From Rhizobium bangladeshense (lineage in GTDB: Bacteria; Pseudomonadota; Alphaproteobacteria; Rhizobiales; Rhizobiaceae), in the NCBI RefSeq assembly GCF_001662075.1, contig NZ_LYPL01000001.1, forward strand, positions 372,001-436,000: a DNA stretch of 64,000 bases. The letters are read 5' to 3'. The position numbers and the translations under genes are program-made. The number at the start of each line of letters is the position of its first letter. The stretch's first letter is position 1. Below, one piece after another: positions 17,443 through 25,671 of the stretch. Below the pieces are notes generated by a model. The model searched no databases. It worked only from the letters and a program-made list of their open reading frames with translations, and had not been told where the DNA came from.

Positions 17443-18096
17443 ATGCCCGAAACCGAAAAGCCGCTCTTCGGCCACCCCTGGATCTTCATCCGCGGTGTCC
17501 CGTCGCTCACCTTCTTGCCGCCGGAGGGGCCGTCGGAAGTGGCCTTTGCCGGCCGTTCGAATGTCGGCAAATCGTCGCTGATCAATGCGCTGGTCGGCCA
17601 GAAGGGCCTGGCGCGCACCTCGAACACGCCGGGGCGCACGCAGGAGCTCAACTATTTCGTCCCGGACGGCTATTCCGGCGAAGGCGGCGACCTGCCGCCG
17701 ATGGCGATCGTCGACATGCCGGGTTATGGCTACGCGCAGGCGCCGAAGGAGCAGGTCGACAAGTGGACCAAACTTGTGTTCGATTACCTGCGCGGCCGCG
17801 CGACGCTGAAGCGCGTCTACGTGCTGATCGACAGCCGCCACGGCATCAAGAAGAATGACGAGGACGTGCTCACCCTGCTCGACAAGGCCGCCGTCTCCTA
17901 TCAGCTGGTGCTGACCAAGACCGACAAGATCAAGGCGCCGGCCGTGCCGAAGCTGCTCTCCGAAACAGCCGAAAAGATCCGCAAGCGGCCGGCCGCCTAT
18001 CCCTTCGTGCTGTCCACCTCGTCCGAGAAGGGCGACGGGCTCGACGATCTACGCCAGGCGATCGCCGAAACGGTCGGAATCGCAAACTGGAAATAA
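17443..18096 (+). CDS. engB: ribosome biogenesis GTP-binding protein EngB/YsxC
   Basis: 217 residues. All GTPase motifs are present: G1 GRSNVGKSS (about residue 37), G2 TPGRTQ, G3 DMPGYG, G4 TKTDK, and a G5-like SSEKG near the C-terminus. EngB assists assembly of the large ribosomal subunit in the cytoplasm. It is separated from yidC by a terminator, so it probably has its own promoter in the 140-base gap. A cold-shock gene follows on the same strand. Confidence 0.97.
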   Translation: MPETEKPLFGHPWIFIRGVPSLTFLPPEGPSEVAFAGRSNVGKSSLINALVGQKGLARTSNTPGRTQELNYFVPDGYSGEGGDLPPMAIVDMPGYGYAQAPKEQVDKWTKLVFDYLRGRATLKRVYVLIDSRHGIKKNDEDVLTLLDKAAVSYQLVLTKTDKIKAPAVPKLLSETAEKIRKRPAAYPFVLSTSSEKGDGLDDLRQAIAETVGIANWK

Positions 18097-18146
18097 TGGC
18101 CTGACCTCTGCTGGACTCACCAAAACAGCTAAAAGTTTATTTCGTG

Positions 18147-18195
18147 GTCAACCGGAAAACTAAAGGTTGACGATCCGGATTGGGTGACCTATTTA
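18147..18195 (+). promoter_or_regulatory. candidate promoter and inverted repeat upstream of the cold-shock gene
   Basis: TTGACG (18167-18172) and TATTTA (18190-18195) with a 17-base spacer form a sigma-70-like promoter. A perfect 7-bp inverted repeat GTCAACC/GGTTGAC (18147-18153, 18165-18171) overlaps the -35 box. The implied 5' leader is about 135 bases, long as is usual for cold-shock mRNAs. Confidence 0.5.
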
Positions 18196-18338
18196 GCGCT
18201 TACCGAATTTTGCTTGCTGGCTTGGTTATCGCGCGATTAGCACCGCGGCCTGAACGAACTTCCTTTCAAAAATCGTTATCACCATCCGCATCGCCTTAAC
18301 GCCTTGCGGTTTCTCAATATTGCATGAAAGGGTTCATC

Positions 18339-18548
18339 ATGACCACTGGCACAGTTAAATGGTTCAACTCCACCAAGGGCTTCGGCTTCATTCAGCCGGA
18401 CAACGGCGGCGTTGACGCCTTCGTTCATATCTCCGCCGTCGAGCGCGCCGGAATGCGCGAACTCGTCGAGGGCCAGAAGATCGGTTTCGATCTCGAGCGA
18501 GACCACAAGTCGGGCAAGATGTCCGCTTGCAATCTCCAGAATGTTTAA
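18339..18548 (+). CDS. cspA: cold-shock protein
   Basis: 69 residues from the ATG at 18339 (MTTGTVKWF); an in-frame ATG at 18324 would add five residues. Both nucleic-acid-binding motifs are present: RNP1 KGFGFI and RNP2 in DAFVHIS. Single-domain OB-fold proteins of this type bind single-stranded RNA and DNA and act as RNA chaperones. The gene has a long 5' leader and its own terminator hairpin at 18611, so it is monocistronic. Confidence 0.95.
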   Translation: MTTGTVKWFNSTKGFGFIQPDNGGVDAFVHISAVERAGMRELVEGQKIGFDLERDHKSGKMSACNLQNV

Positions 18549-18610
18549 ATCGGTATCTGCTTCCCGTTGACCACGGATGTACTGGCACTGCCGGAAGCAC
18601 CGATTCATTC

Positions 18611-18640
18611 AAGGCCGGGCACTCTGCCTGGCCTTTATTG
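18611..18640 (+). terminator. Rho-independent terminator after cspA
   Basis: AAGGCCGGGCA pairs with TGCCTGGCCTT (18611-18621 with 18625-18635) around a three-base loop, with one G-T pair, followed by TTATTGTTTT. Confidence 0.8.
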
Positions 18641-18678
18641 TTTTCGCTCGCAGTCGCGCCTTCAATATCGGAAAAGAA

Positions 18679-18902
18679 ATGACAGAAACATACAGCAAAT
18701 CCCGCCAGCGGGCAGAGATCGCCTTCGGCAACATCCAGTCCCAGTTTTCGCGAAGAATAAAGCGATGGTAGAGCTGGAATCCGACGCCCAGTCGCAACAG
18801 GCAAAGACGCTGCGGTTGCGGGAAGCACGGCTTGCGAAGCAACGCGACGATCGCGCCTCGGCGATGTCTGCTCTTCTTGCGAAACGCGCCAAAGCCTGCT
18901 GA
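18679..18902 (+). pseudogene. small conserved alphaproteobacterial protein gene with a frameshift
   Basis: The first frame starts at 18679 (MTETYSKSRQRAEIAFGN) and runs to IQSQF, then goes to a TAG at 18769. A second frame picks up immediately with FAKNKAMVELESDAQSQQ and ends at 18902. Together they form one short helical protein rich in Lys, Arg and Ala of about 74 residues, a family I recognise from rhizobia without a known function. The join is at the run of four T at 18745-18748: one more T restores the frame. It may be a true mutation or a sequencing indel. Confidence 0.7.
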
Positions 18903-19114
18903 TCACGGGCAAAAGTTCGCGATCGAGCCCGATGCAGGTGGCCCGGAGACGTGGCATGCCGTTGCTGCGTCTAATATCTTCTCGTGCACGAACCGCGCCG
19001 CTTCGCCCTCTCCCGACGCCACTTTCAAAAGGAAGCATTCGCGGGTTCAACGGGGGCGTCGACAGGCACGGGCAGAGCCATGCTGACAGTTCACTCGTAC
19101 CAAAGGACGCCGCA

Positions 19115-19390
19115 ATGGCAGAGGATACGAAGGAACTTCAGTCGATCAATACGGCATGGCAGATAGCCATCCAGGAGATTTTGCGCATGGTTATCCGAGA
19201 TATGTATCATGGCGGCGGCGAGGCGTCGTTCAAGTCCCATATCAAGCGCATAGAAGAGGCAGCCGTGAACAGTATTTACACGGATTTGCGGCTGCGCGGG
19301 ACGGATGAATGGACCGAACTACTGGTCAAAGAAAGGGCCAGCAATTTTGTCACCACGCTGCTGACCTCATTCACCTATGACCGGGCGTAA
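19115..19390 (+). CDS. conserved hypothetical protein
   Basis: 91 residues from the ATG at 19115, which has AAGGA eight bases upstream; the frame is open from 18932 but the upstream part does not look coding. The sequence is mostly helical (INTAWQIAIQEILRMVIRDMY, then KSHIKRIEEAAVNSIY and ASNFVTTLLTSF). No signal peptide, membrane segment or catalytic motif is visible, and the family was not recognised. Confidence 0.6.
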   Translation: MAEDTKELQSINTAWQIAIQEILRMVIRDMYHGGGEASFKSHIKRIEEAAVNSIYTDLRLRGTDEWTELLVKERASNFVTTLLTSFTYDRA

Positions 19391-19611
19391 GCCCGCGACT
19401 GACGCTGACGCATGACCTTGCGGCCAACAGAGGACCTGCCAACAGTCATGTCGACGTCGCGTTCACGACAGTTTCGAGATCCCCGACAGCCGCATTTGGA
19501 AACCGGTCGATTGGACCTGCGGCATCGATTGTGCTTGCGCCATCGCAGTTTTTGCAGCAACGCTTGATCTCATGCTGTTGGAAGAGCAGCGGCGTCCGCG
19601 AGAAATCATCC

Positions 19612-20688
19612 ATGACTGACAGCAAAGACGAAGCCCTTTCGCCAGACGGCGTCGGCAACCTGCCCCATCTTGCCGAAGCCCTCGACGACGACCGGTTTCG
19701 ACACTTTCTCGATCATGTTCCGTTTGCAGTGGCGGTCTCCGAGCTCGCCACCGTTGAGAAGCTAGTTTACGTCAACCTCGAATTCGAACGGCTGACAGGG
19801 CTGACCGCCACACAGGTGGAGGGAAAGCGCTGGTCGGACATCGAGGTGAATTGCACTGCAGTCTCCGGCGAGGCAACGCTTACAGCCGCTGTGACCACGG
19901 CGGAGGAATATATTGGCGCCTTCTCGCTGGTGGCAGAAGCCGAAAGCAATATGATTATCGACGTGTGGTCGAACACGATCGTCAACGATGATGACATCCC
20001 GCTTTTTCGTCTGGTCGCCTTTGCTGCCCGCAATGAGGTGACGGGGGACCAGAGCTTCGGCGAGCTGCTGGCCGAGAAGGATGTCCTTCTTCGAGAACTT
20101 CAGCATCGTGTGAAGAACAATCTGCAGATGATAACGGCGCTGATCCGAATGGAAGCGCGTAATGCTCAAAAGAACGAGGAGAGCGAGCGGTTTGCACGTC
20201 TTGCGGGTCGGATCGAAGCCTTGGCCCTGCTCTACCGTGCACTGTCGGACGAAGAGAAGGGCGCGACGATCGATCTCGGCAGCTATGTGAGCCAGATCGC
20301 CGCCTCGGTCATGGCCGCCCACGCTGTGGAAGGCATCCGGCTCGACATGAAGGTGGACACCTGGCCGGTTTCTGTGAACGTGGCGATGCCTGCCGGTCTC
20401 GTTATCAACGAGTTGCTGACCAATACATTCAAGCATGCCTTCGTAGGGCGGGATGGCGGAGAGATCACGCTGCGCTGTGTCGTCAGTGACACCGGATGCA
20501 GGATCACCGTCGCCGATAATGGGGTCGGTCTTCCTCAGGATGCAGCCTGGCCGAACCCCGGAAAACTGAGCGCCATGATCATCCAGTCCCTGAAGCAGAA
20601 CGCGCACGCCGAGGTCGAAGTCAGCTCTTCCCCCGGCACCGGCATGAGTGTCTCGCTCGTTTTCCCAAGGATCGAAGCGGCCCAATAA
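19612..20688 (+). CDS. cytoplasmic sensor histidine kinase (PAS + HisKA_2 type)
   Basis: 358 residues from the ATG at 19612. A PAS-like domain (about residues 25-140, with FRHFLDHVPFAVAV and NLEFERLTGLTATQVEGKRW) is followed by the HisKA_2 phospho-acceptor box ELQHRVKNNLQMITALIRME, the N box GLVINELLTNTFKHAF, and VADNGVGLP with GTGMSVSLVF. This class often works in general-stress or light-responsive signalling and phosphorylates stand-alone response regulators. No membrane segment is seen, so it is cytoplasmic. No regulator gene is adjacent. Confidence 0.9.
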   Translation: MTDSKDEALSPDGVGNLPHLAEALDDDRFRHFLDHVPFAVAVSELATVEKLVYVNLEFERLTGLTATQVEGKRWSDIEVNCTAVSGEATLTAAVTTAEEYIGAFSLVAEAESNMIIDVWSNTIVNDDDIPLFRLVAFAARNEVTGDQSFGELLAEKDVLLRELQHRVKNNLQMITALIRMEARNAQKNEESERFARLAGRIEALALLYRALSDEEKGATIDLGSYVSQIAASVMAAHAVEGIRLDMKVDTWPVSVNVAMPAGLVINELLTNTFKHAFVGRDGGEITLRCVVSDTGCRITVADNGVGLPQDAAWPNPGKLSAMIIQSLKQNAHAEVEVSSSPGTGMSVSLVFPRIEAAQ

Positions 20689-20797
20689 CCGTGTCAGTGG
20701 CGCCGGCGCCCCATTCACGGAAACGCTAGACGCCGGGCACCGTTCGCAGTTGGTTTGGGGCGCGCCCGAAGAGCGCGCCCTCTGCCGATACACACAG

Positions 20798-21352
20798 TTA
20801 CATCTTCGGCAGCAACACCTTGTCAACGACGTGGATGACGCCGTTCGACTGTTTAACGTCGGCGATCGTCACATGCGCGACATCGCCGTTTTCGTCGGTC
20901 AGGGTGATCTTGCCCATATCTTCCCGGGCTTTGATCACGCAGCCGCCGACTGTTTTGATGTCGTGTTCGCCGCCATCCGCCTTGATCATCTTTGCGACGG
21001 TCTTGGCCATCGCTTCGGCAGCCACGACATGGCAGGTCAGGACCTTGGTCAGCGTCCCCCTGTTCTCCGGCTTCAACAGCGTCTCGACCGTACCTTTCGG
21101 CAGCGCCGCGAAAGCTTCATTGGTCGGCGCAAAGACGGTGAAGGGGCCTTTGCCCTCGAGTGTGCCGACGAGGCCGGCGGCCTTGACGGCAGCAACCAGC
21201 GTCGTGTGATCCTCGGAATTCATGGCGTTTTCGATGATGTTCTTGCTGTCGAACATCGCCGCGCCGCCAACGATCGGGTTCTTGGCGGCGGCAAAGGCGG
21301 CAGCGGAAAGGACGGCGGCGATCGCGAAACCGCGCACTAGGGACTTGATCAT
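20798..21352 (-). CDS. secreted fasciclin (FAS1) domain protein
   Basis: 184 residues from the ATG at 21352 (GGAGAAAATC upstream). A signal peptide (about residues 1-23) is followed by one FAS1 domain with both conserved blocks: TVFAPTNEAFAALP (H1-like) and GVIHVVDKVLLP (H2) at the end. Such proteins are exported adhesion-type modules. It lies 127 bases downstream of an anti-sigma gene and an ECF sigma gene on the same strand, an arrangement like the mycobacterial SigK-RskA-MPT70/83 system, where the targets are fasciclin proteins. Confidence 0.92.
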   Translation of the reverse strand: MIKSLVRGFAIAAVLSAAAFAAAKNPIVGGAAMFDSKNIIENAMNSEDHTTLVAAVKAAGLVGTLEGKGPFTVFAPTNEAFAALPKGTVETLLKPENRGTLTKVLTCHVVAAEAMAKTVAKMIKADGGEHDIKTVGGCVIKAREDMGKITLTDENGDVAHVTIADVKQSNGVIHVVDKVLLPKM

Positions 21353-21416
21353 GATTTTCTCCTCACCGGACACCATCCGCGGGGCTTTATGCCCGAGCGT
21401 CGTCCGGATATGTCGA

Positions 21417-21445
21417 ACTACGGAGGTCCGCGCCGAAGAGTTTCA
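21417..21445 (-). promoter_or_regulatory. candidate ECF-type promoter of the fasciclin gene
   Basis: On the minus strand TGAAAC (21445-21440) and CGTAGT (21422-21417) are 17 bases apart, an ECF-like pair ending 64 bases before the fasciclin ATG. It is assigned only by resemblance. Confidence 0.35.
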
Positions 21446-21479
21446 GACAGGAGAAAATGATTTTGCGGCCGGCGCCTGT

Positions 21480-22199
21480 TTATGGCCGGTGCACCGTGCC
21501 GCTTGCAACGATCGGGCCGGTTGCCTGTCCGGTCGGCGAGCCGCCGAAGGGTTCGAGGCTGACGGCAAGCGTTGCGCCATCCGTGACATGGTTGCGCAGT
21601 TCGGCGGGAATGACGAGCTCACCGCTTTCACCGGGCTGGAAGACGCCGAGCGACCTCGGTAGGCCGCTGCCCGGCACGAGCCAAAGCTCCAGCGATTTCT
21701 CCTCCGGCTTGCCGGCAGCAACCGGCACGATCTTCAGCCGACCGCTCTGGATCTCGTAGGAGGCGCGGAGATTGACCGCGTTGTTTTCACCCGAAAGCTC
21801 GGCCACCAGTGGTGCCGGCCCCTCGGGCTGCGGCACAACGCCGGAGGCGAAGATGACGGCGCTGACGGCGACGACGATGCAGGCGAAGGCAAGCGAGCGC
21901 CAAAAAACCGCAGAATTCCACAGTCCTTGCGAGAAGGATGCGGGCTTGCCAGAATCGCCGAACAGCCGAGACTCGATCTGCTTGAAGGTTTCGCGGTTCG
22001 GCGCAACGCCGTCATATTCGTCGTTGAAGGCGGAGAGATTGGCTTCCCAACGGCTGACGATCGCCGCAAATGGGCGATCGTGGCGCATGCGCTCTTCCAC
22101 CACCCGGCGATCCTGCAGCGACAGGACGCCTAACACGTACTCGCCGGCGAGAACTTCGTCTCGGGAGCGGTCTCCCTTGCTTTTGTCGGGCGATGTCAT
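21480..22199 (-). CDS. anti-sigma factor (RskA-like)
   Basis: 239 residues from the ATG at 22199, which overlaps the sigma-factor stop in ATGA. The N-terminal cytoplasmic part (about 1-95) has the zinc-finger-like anti-sigma layout without an obvious HCC motif (LAGEYVLGVLSLQDRRVVEERM). One transmembrane segment is at about 102-122 (SLAFACIVVAVSAVIFASGVV). The C-terminal periplasmic domain has the RskA-type features LELWLVPGSGLPRSLGVF and ASGTV near the end. It should hold the ECF sigma at the membrane until a signal releases it. Confidence 0.9.
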   Translation of the reverse strand: MTSPDKSKGDRSRDEVLAGEYVLGVLSLQDRRVVEERMRHDRPFAAIVSRWEANLSAFNDEYDGVAPNRETFKQIESRLFGDSGKPASFSQGLWNSAVFWRSLAFACIVVAVSAVIFASGVVPQPEGPAPLVAELSGENNAVNLRASYEIQSGRLKIVPVAAGKPEEKSLELWLVPGSGLPRSLGVFQPGESGELVIPAELRNHVTDGATLAVSLEPFGGSPTGQATGPIVASGTVHRP

Positions 22200-22735
22200 C
22201 GTTCCATGCACTCTCTCAGTTTCAAGAGGCTTCGCCTGAGCCAGGTCCGCATCGTGTTCAGCGGAACTCCGAACTGATCGGACAGTTCCTGATAGCTCAG
22301 CCCTTCGACATAAGCCCGTTTCACCGCGACCGCACGATCAGCTTCCAACTCTTCCATGCAGGTGTCAATCCGCCTTCCTTCATCCTTCGTCACTGTCTGC
22401 CTTTCCGGGTCGGGGGCGGAATCGGCAAGATCGTAAGCGCTATCGAGTTCGTCGGTGATGGGCTTGCGCGCGCGCAGCAGATCGATCGACCGGTTGCGGG
22501 CAATTGCCGAAAGCCACGCCGAGGATGAGCCCGAGGTCGCCTGGAAGCTGCGGGCGCGTTGCCAGATGCTGATATAGACGTCCTGCAGCGCTTCCTCGGC
22601 TTCCCCGCGGTCCTTCAAGATACGCAGGCAGATTGCCAAAAGTTTCGGTGCGGTCTGGTTGTAGAGGGCAGCGAATGCCGTGCGGTCGCCGAGCGCGACG
22701 CGGCCGATCAGGTCCTTGATCTCATCGCCTTGCAT
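22196..22735 (-). CDS. ECF RNA polymerase sigma factor (SigK-like)
   Basis: 179 residues from the ATG at 22735 (GAGGAACGGC upstream); an ATG four codons earlier is possible. Region 2 is at about residues 15-80 ([20 protein letters not shown], then [16 protein letters not shown]), and region 4 at about 130-177 ([20 protein letters not shown]), the helix-turn-helix that reads the -35 element. It is coupled by overlap to the anti-sigma gene. The long open frame extending upstream to 23743 is the antisense shadow of argB and is not part of the gene. Confidence 0.92.
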   Translation of the reverse strand: MQGDEIKDLIGRVALGDRTAFAALYNQTAPKLLAICLRILKDRGEAEEALQDVYISIWQRARSFQATSGSSSAWLSAIARNRSIDLLRARKPITDELDSAYDLADSAPDPERQTVTKDEGRRIDTCMEELEADRAVAVKRAYVEGLSYQELSDQFGVPLNTMRTWLRRSLLKLRECMER

Positions 22736-22882
22736 GCCGTTCCTCATATCGTGCTTGGGCCGTACGGCCGGGCCGAACTCTCGACCTTGGTGCCACATAC
22801 GAAAAACTATTGCGTTCTGGATTATTCCCTCTGTCGGAAAGTTACGATAAAAGGCCGCGATCAATTCCTGCGGGGGACCCCC

Positions 22883-23770
22883 ATGAACGAGTCCGAAAGC
22901 GAAATCCAGGCACGTCTTCTCGCCCAGGCGCTGCCCTTCATGCAGCGTTATGAAAACAAGACGATCGTCGTGAAATATGGCGGTCACGCCATGGGCAATC
23001 CCGAACTCGGCAAGGCCTTTGCCAGTGATATCGCGCTTCTGAAGCAGTCGGGCGTCAACCCGATCGTCGTTCACGGCGGCGGTCCGCAGATCGGCGCCAT
23101 GCTGAACAAGATGGGCATTGAATCGAAGTTCGAAGGCGGGCTGCGCGTCACCGACCAGAAGACGGTCGAGATCGTCGAGATGGTGCTCGCCGGCTCGATC
23201 AACAAGGAAATCGTCGCGCTCATCAACCAGACCGGCGAATGGGCGATCGGCCTTTGCGGCAAGGACGGCAACATGGTCTTCGCCGAAAAGGCGCGCAAGA
23301 CCATCAAGGATCCGGATTCCAACATCGAGCGCGTGCTCGATCTCGGTTTCGTCGGCGAGGTGGTCGAGGTCGACCGCACCCTGCTCGATCTGCTTGCCCG
23401 CTCGGAAATGATCCCGGTCATCGCCCCGGTCGCCCCCGGCCGCGACGGCGCGACCTATAATATCAACGCCGACACGTTCGCCGGCGCCATTGCCGGGGCG
23501 CTGAACGCCACCCGCCTGCTGTTCCTGACCGACGTGCCCGGCGTTCTCGACAAGAATGGCCAGATGATCAAGGAGCTTTCCGTCGCCGAAGCGCATGCGC
23601 TGATCGCCGACGGCACGATTTCCGGCGGCATGATCCCGAAGGTCGAGACCTGCATCGACGCGATCAAGGCCGGCGTCCAGGGCGTCGTCATCCTGAACGG
23701 CAAGACCGCCCATTCCGTCCTGCTCGAGATCTTCACCGAGCACGGCATTGGAACGCTGATCGTTCCCTGA
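22883..23770 (+). CDS. argB: acetylglutamate kinase
   Basis: 295 residues from the ATG at 22883. The amino-acid kinase signatures are present: [10 protein letters not shown] near the N-terminus, [10 protein letters not shown], and [10 protein letters not shown]. It phosphorylates N-acetylglutamate in the second step of arginine synthesis. The ribosome-binding region GCGGGGGACCCCC can fold back on itself just before the start codon, which could limit initiation. It is transcribed away from the sigma-factor operon, with a 147-base shared upstream region. Confidence 0.97.
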   Translation: MNESESEIQARLLAQALPFMQRYENKTIVVKYGGHAMGNPELGKAFASDIALLKQSGVNPIVVHGGGPQIGAMLNKMGIESKFEGGLRVTDQKTVEIVEMVLAGSINKEIVALINQTGEWAIGLCGKDGNMVFAEKARKTIKDPDSNIERVLDLGFVGEVVEVDRTLLDLLARSEMIPVIAPVAPGRDGATYNINADTFAGAIAGALNATRLLFLTDVPGVLDKNGQMIKELSVAEAHALIADGTISGGMIPKVETCIDAIKAGVQGVVILNGKTAHSVLLEIFTEHGIGTLIVP

Positions 23771-23826
23771 TCGAGGCTGCGCTCTTCACCGCGATTTCCC
23801 GGTTTCCTCGGCCGGGAAATTCGTAG

Positions 23827-24192
23827 TCAGGGCAGTTCTTTCCGGCGCGCACGCGCCTGGCTTTCCTTCTTGATCGGCCGGCCGACCGGGCAGACCTCCT
23901 GCACGAAGCCGTTGAGCGTATTGACGAGATTGTTCTCGATCAGGGAATAGTGCACGAACTGGCCCTGTTTCTCCCGTCTGATCAGTCCTGCAGTTTCCAG
24001 GATGGAAAGATGCTGCGAAACCGCTGGCTTCGACATGCTGAAGCGGTCGGCGATCTCGCCTGCGGTCAGCCCCGATGCCGAGAGGTAAGCGAGGATCTTC
24101 CGCCGCGGCGCGCTGGAAAGTGCGTGGAACACCCGCTGGGCGGCGCCGACGGAGCTGCTTTCTGAAATGTCGTCGAAAGTCTCGTCTTCCAA
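23827..24192 (-). CDS. ArsR-family transcriptional repressor
   Basis: 121 residues from a TTG at 24192 that has GGAG seven bases upstream; an earlier TTG at 24243 falls inside the operator repeats. The winged helix is clear: FHALSSAPRRKILAYLSASG, then the helix-turn-helix TAGEIADRFSMSKPAVSQHLSILETAGLI and the wing EKQGQFVHYSL. A single cysteine (VCPVG) follows, so metal sensing by a cysteine pair is not obvious; it resembles the SdpR/BigR-like branch. It is divergent from the desaturase at 24357, with inverted repeats between them, so it probably represses both. Confidence 0.88.
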   Translation of the reverse strand: MEDETFDDISESSSVGAAQRVFHALSSAPRRKILAYLSASGLTAGEIADRFSMSKPAVSQHLSILETAGLIRREKQGQFVHYSLIENNLVNTLNGFVQEVCPVGRPIKKESQARARRKELP

Positions 24193-24231
24193 GTTCCGTC
24201 TCCATGCCGCGCGCCAAACCGTCGCCTCGCC

Positions 24232-24302
24232 ATAATTAAGCAATTAATGTATTGCTTAATTATTCTCCTTGGCGCAAAGTAATTAGGTAATTGCTTAATT
24301 AA
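24232..24302. promoter_or_regulatory. two inverted-repeat operators between arsR-like gene and desaturase
   Basis: Site 1 is a perfect 13-bp inverted repeat ATAATTAAGCAAT (24232-24244) and ATTGCTTAATTAT (24251-24263) with a 6-base spacer. Site 2 (24281-24300) is AATTAGGTAA/TTGCTTAATT, eight of ten positions symmetric, with the same half-site TTGCTTAATT. Both lie between the divergent genes and are probably bound by the ArsR protein. Confidence 0.75.
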
Positions 24303-24356
24303 TGGATTGGCGGGCGCTGTTCAACTGGAGAATAGGCCCGATGGGAGGAGTTTTGC

Positions 24357-25295
24357 ATGCGCAGCATTTCCACCGGACGCATGATCGACAACAGCAGTGA
24401 TCCCGTGAAGGGCCGCGTGGTCTGGATGCCCGCAAAGTCGATCTGGATCACCATGATGACCATGATTGCCATCGTGGGCGGACCGCTGACCTTCAGCTGG
24501 AGCGCTATGACCGTCTTTGTTCTATCGACCGCCATCACGATCTGCCTTGGTCATTCGGTCGGCATGCACCGGCTGCTGATTCACCGTTCATTCAGCGCCC
24601 CGATCTGGCTCGACCATTTACTCGTCTATCTCGGCACGCTGGTCGGCATGGCCGGTCCCTTCGGCATGATCTATGCCCACGACATTCGCGACTGGGCACA
24701 GCGGCAACGAGACTGCCATGACCTCTATGCCCATCGGCGATCGTTCTTCGTCGACGCCTTCTGGCAGATGCATTGCGCCGTGGCGCTCGACCAGCCGCCG
24801 CGCTTCGTCCTTGAAGAGCGTGAGCGGGGCGACCGCTTCTATCGCCTCCTGGAGGCGACATGGATGGCGCAGCAAATTCCCTTGGGACTTCTGCTCTTCA
24901 CTCTCGGGGGGCTGCCGTGGCTGGTCTGGGGTATTGCTGTGCGGATCTCGGTGTCGCTGACCGGGCACTGGCTGGTCGGCCATTTCGCCCATCGCAACGG
25001 CCATCAAGGCTGGAGCGTCGATGACGTCGCAGTGCAGGGATATAATTTGCCGCGTTTCGGGCTGGTGACCTTCGGCGAGAGCTTCCACGGCAACCATCAT
25101 GCCTTTCCGGAATCGGCCCGGCTCGGCATCGAGCCGGGACAGTTGGACCTCGGCTGGCATTTCATCCGGCTGCTGGCAGGGCTCGGCCTTGCTTCGGCGA
25201 TCAAGCTCCCGCACACGATCGTTCCGAGGGATGGGTTGAGACGTGTTGAAATCTCCGGAGACGCTGGTGGGGCTCATCCTGTCGCACAGCATTGA
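24357..25295 (+). CDS. membrane fatty-acid desaturase (acyl-CoA / delta-9 type)
   Basis: 312 residues. The three histidine boxes of membrane di-iron desaturases are present: GHSVGMHRLLIHR (about residues 65-77), HDIRDWAQ, and the third box SFHGNHHAFP (about 233-242). Hydrophobic segments are at about 32-62, 85-105 and 175-200. It should introduce double bonds into acyl chains at the inner membrane. The neighbouring ArsR gene and two palindromic operators suggest regulated expression. A weak RBS precedes the ATG. Confidence 0.9.
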   Translation: MRSISTGRMIDNSSDPVKGRVVWMPAKSIWITMMTMIAIVGGPLTFSWSAMTVFVLSTAITICLGHSVGMHRLLIHRSFSAPIWLDHLLVYLGTLVGMAGPFGMIYAHDIRDWAQRQRDCHDLYAHRRSFFVDAFWQMHCAVALDQPPRFVLEERERGDRFYRLLEATWMAQQIPLGLLLFTLGGLPWLVWGIAVRISVSLTGHWLVGHFAHRNGHQGWSVDDVAVQGYNLPRFGLVTFGESFHGNHHAFPESARLGIEPGQLDLGWHFIRLLAGLGLASAIKLPHTIVPRDGLRRVEISGDAGGAHPVAQH

Positions 25296-25331
25296 GCGGT
25301 ACCGCAAAATATAGCGCGGCGTTCGAGAGAG

Positions 25332-25470
25332 CCTCACCCTGAGGCGCTCCGGAGGGGCCTCGAAGGGCGGGGCGGGTGCGCTGGCGGTTGATGCATGCAA
25401 GGAGCATCGCTGCGGCGTGTCCTTGGAGGCTTCGCCTCTGCGCGCTACGCACCTCAGGATCAGGGAGGTC
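25332..25470. repeat. RIME-like palindromic element, copy 1 (inverted relative to copy 2)
   Basis: About 139 bp beginning CCTCACCCTGAGG and ending CCTCAGGATCAGG, so the ends are inverted repeats. Its reverse complement aligns along its whole length with the element at 56463-56595. It occupies the gene-free stretch 25296-25671, in which I see no gene. Confidence 0.75.
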
Positions 25471-25671
25471 GGAGAATGCCGCGCCGGGGTGAGACGGCAC
25501 AACATCGGCATGAGACACGTCGGAGGCCGTCGCGGGTCATCGTCCGCCTGCAGACCCACCGAAGCAGCGATATCGTATCCAAGAGGTCGCAAATTGCACG
25601 ATCAAGCCTTGGCAAGGTTTCGAATCGTGCTTTAGGTTGCAGCCCGAAAAATAACTGGGTCGAGAAAACAG

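Noticed and set aside
22748-23743. N-terminal extension of the sigma-factor frame
   Set aside because: It lies antisense to argB; the sigma homology begins at 22735-22747 with a good ribosome-binding site.
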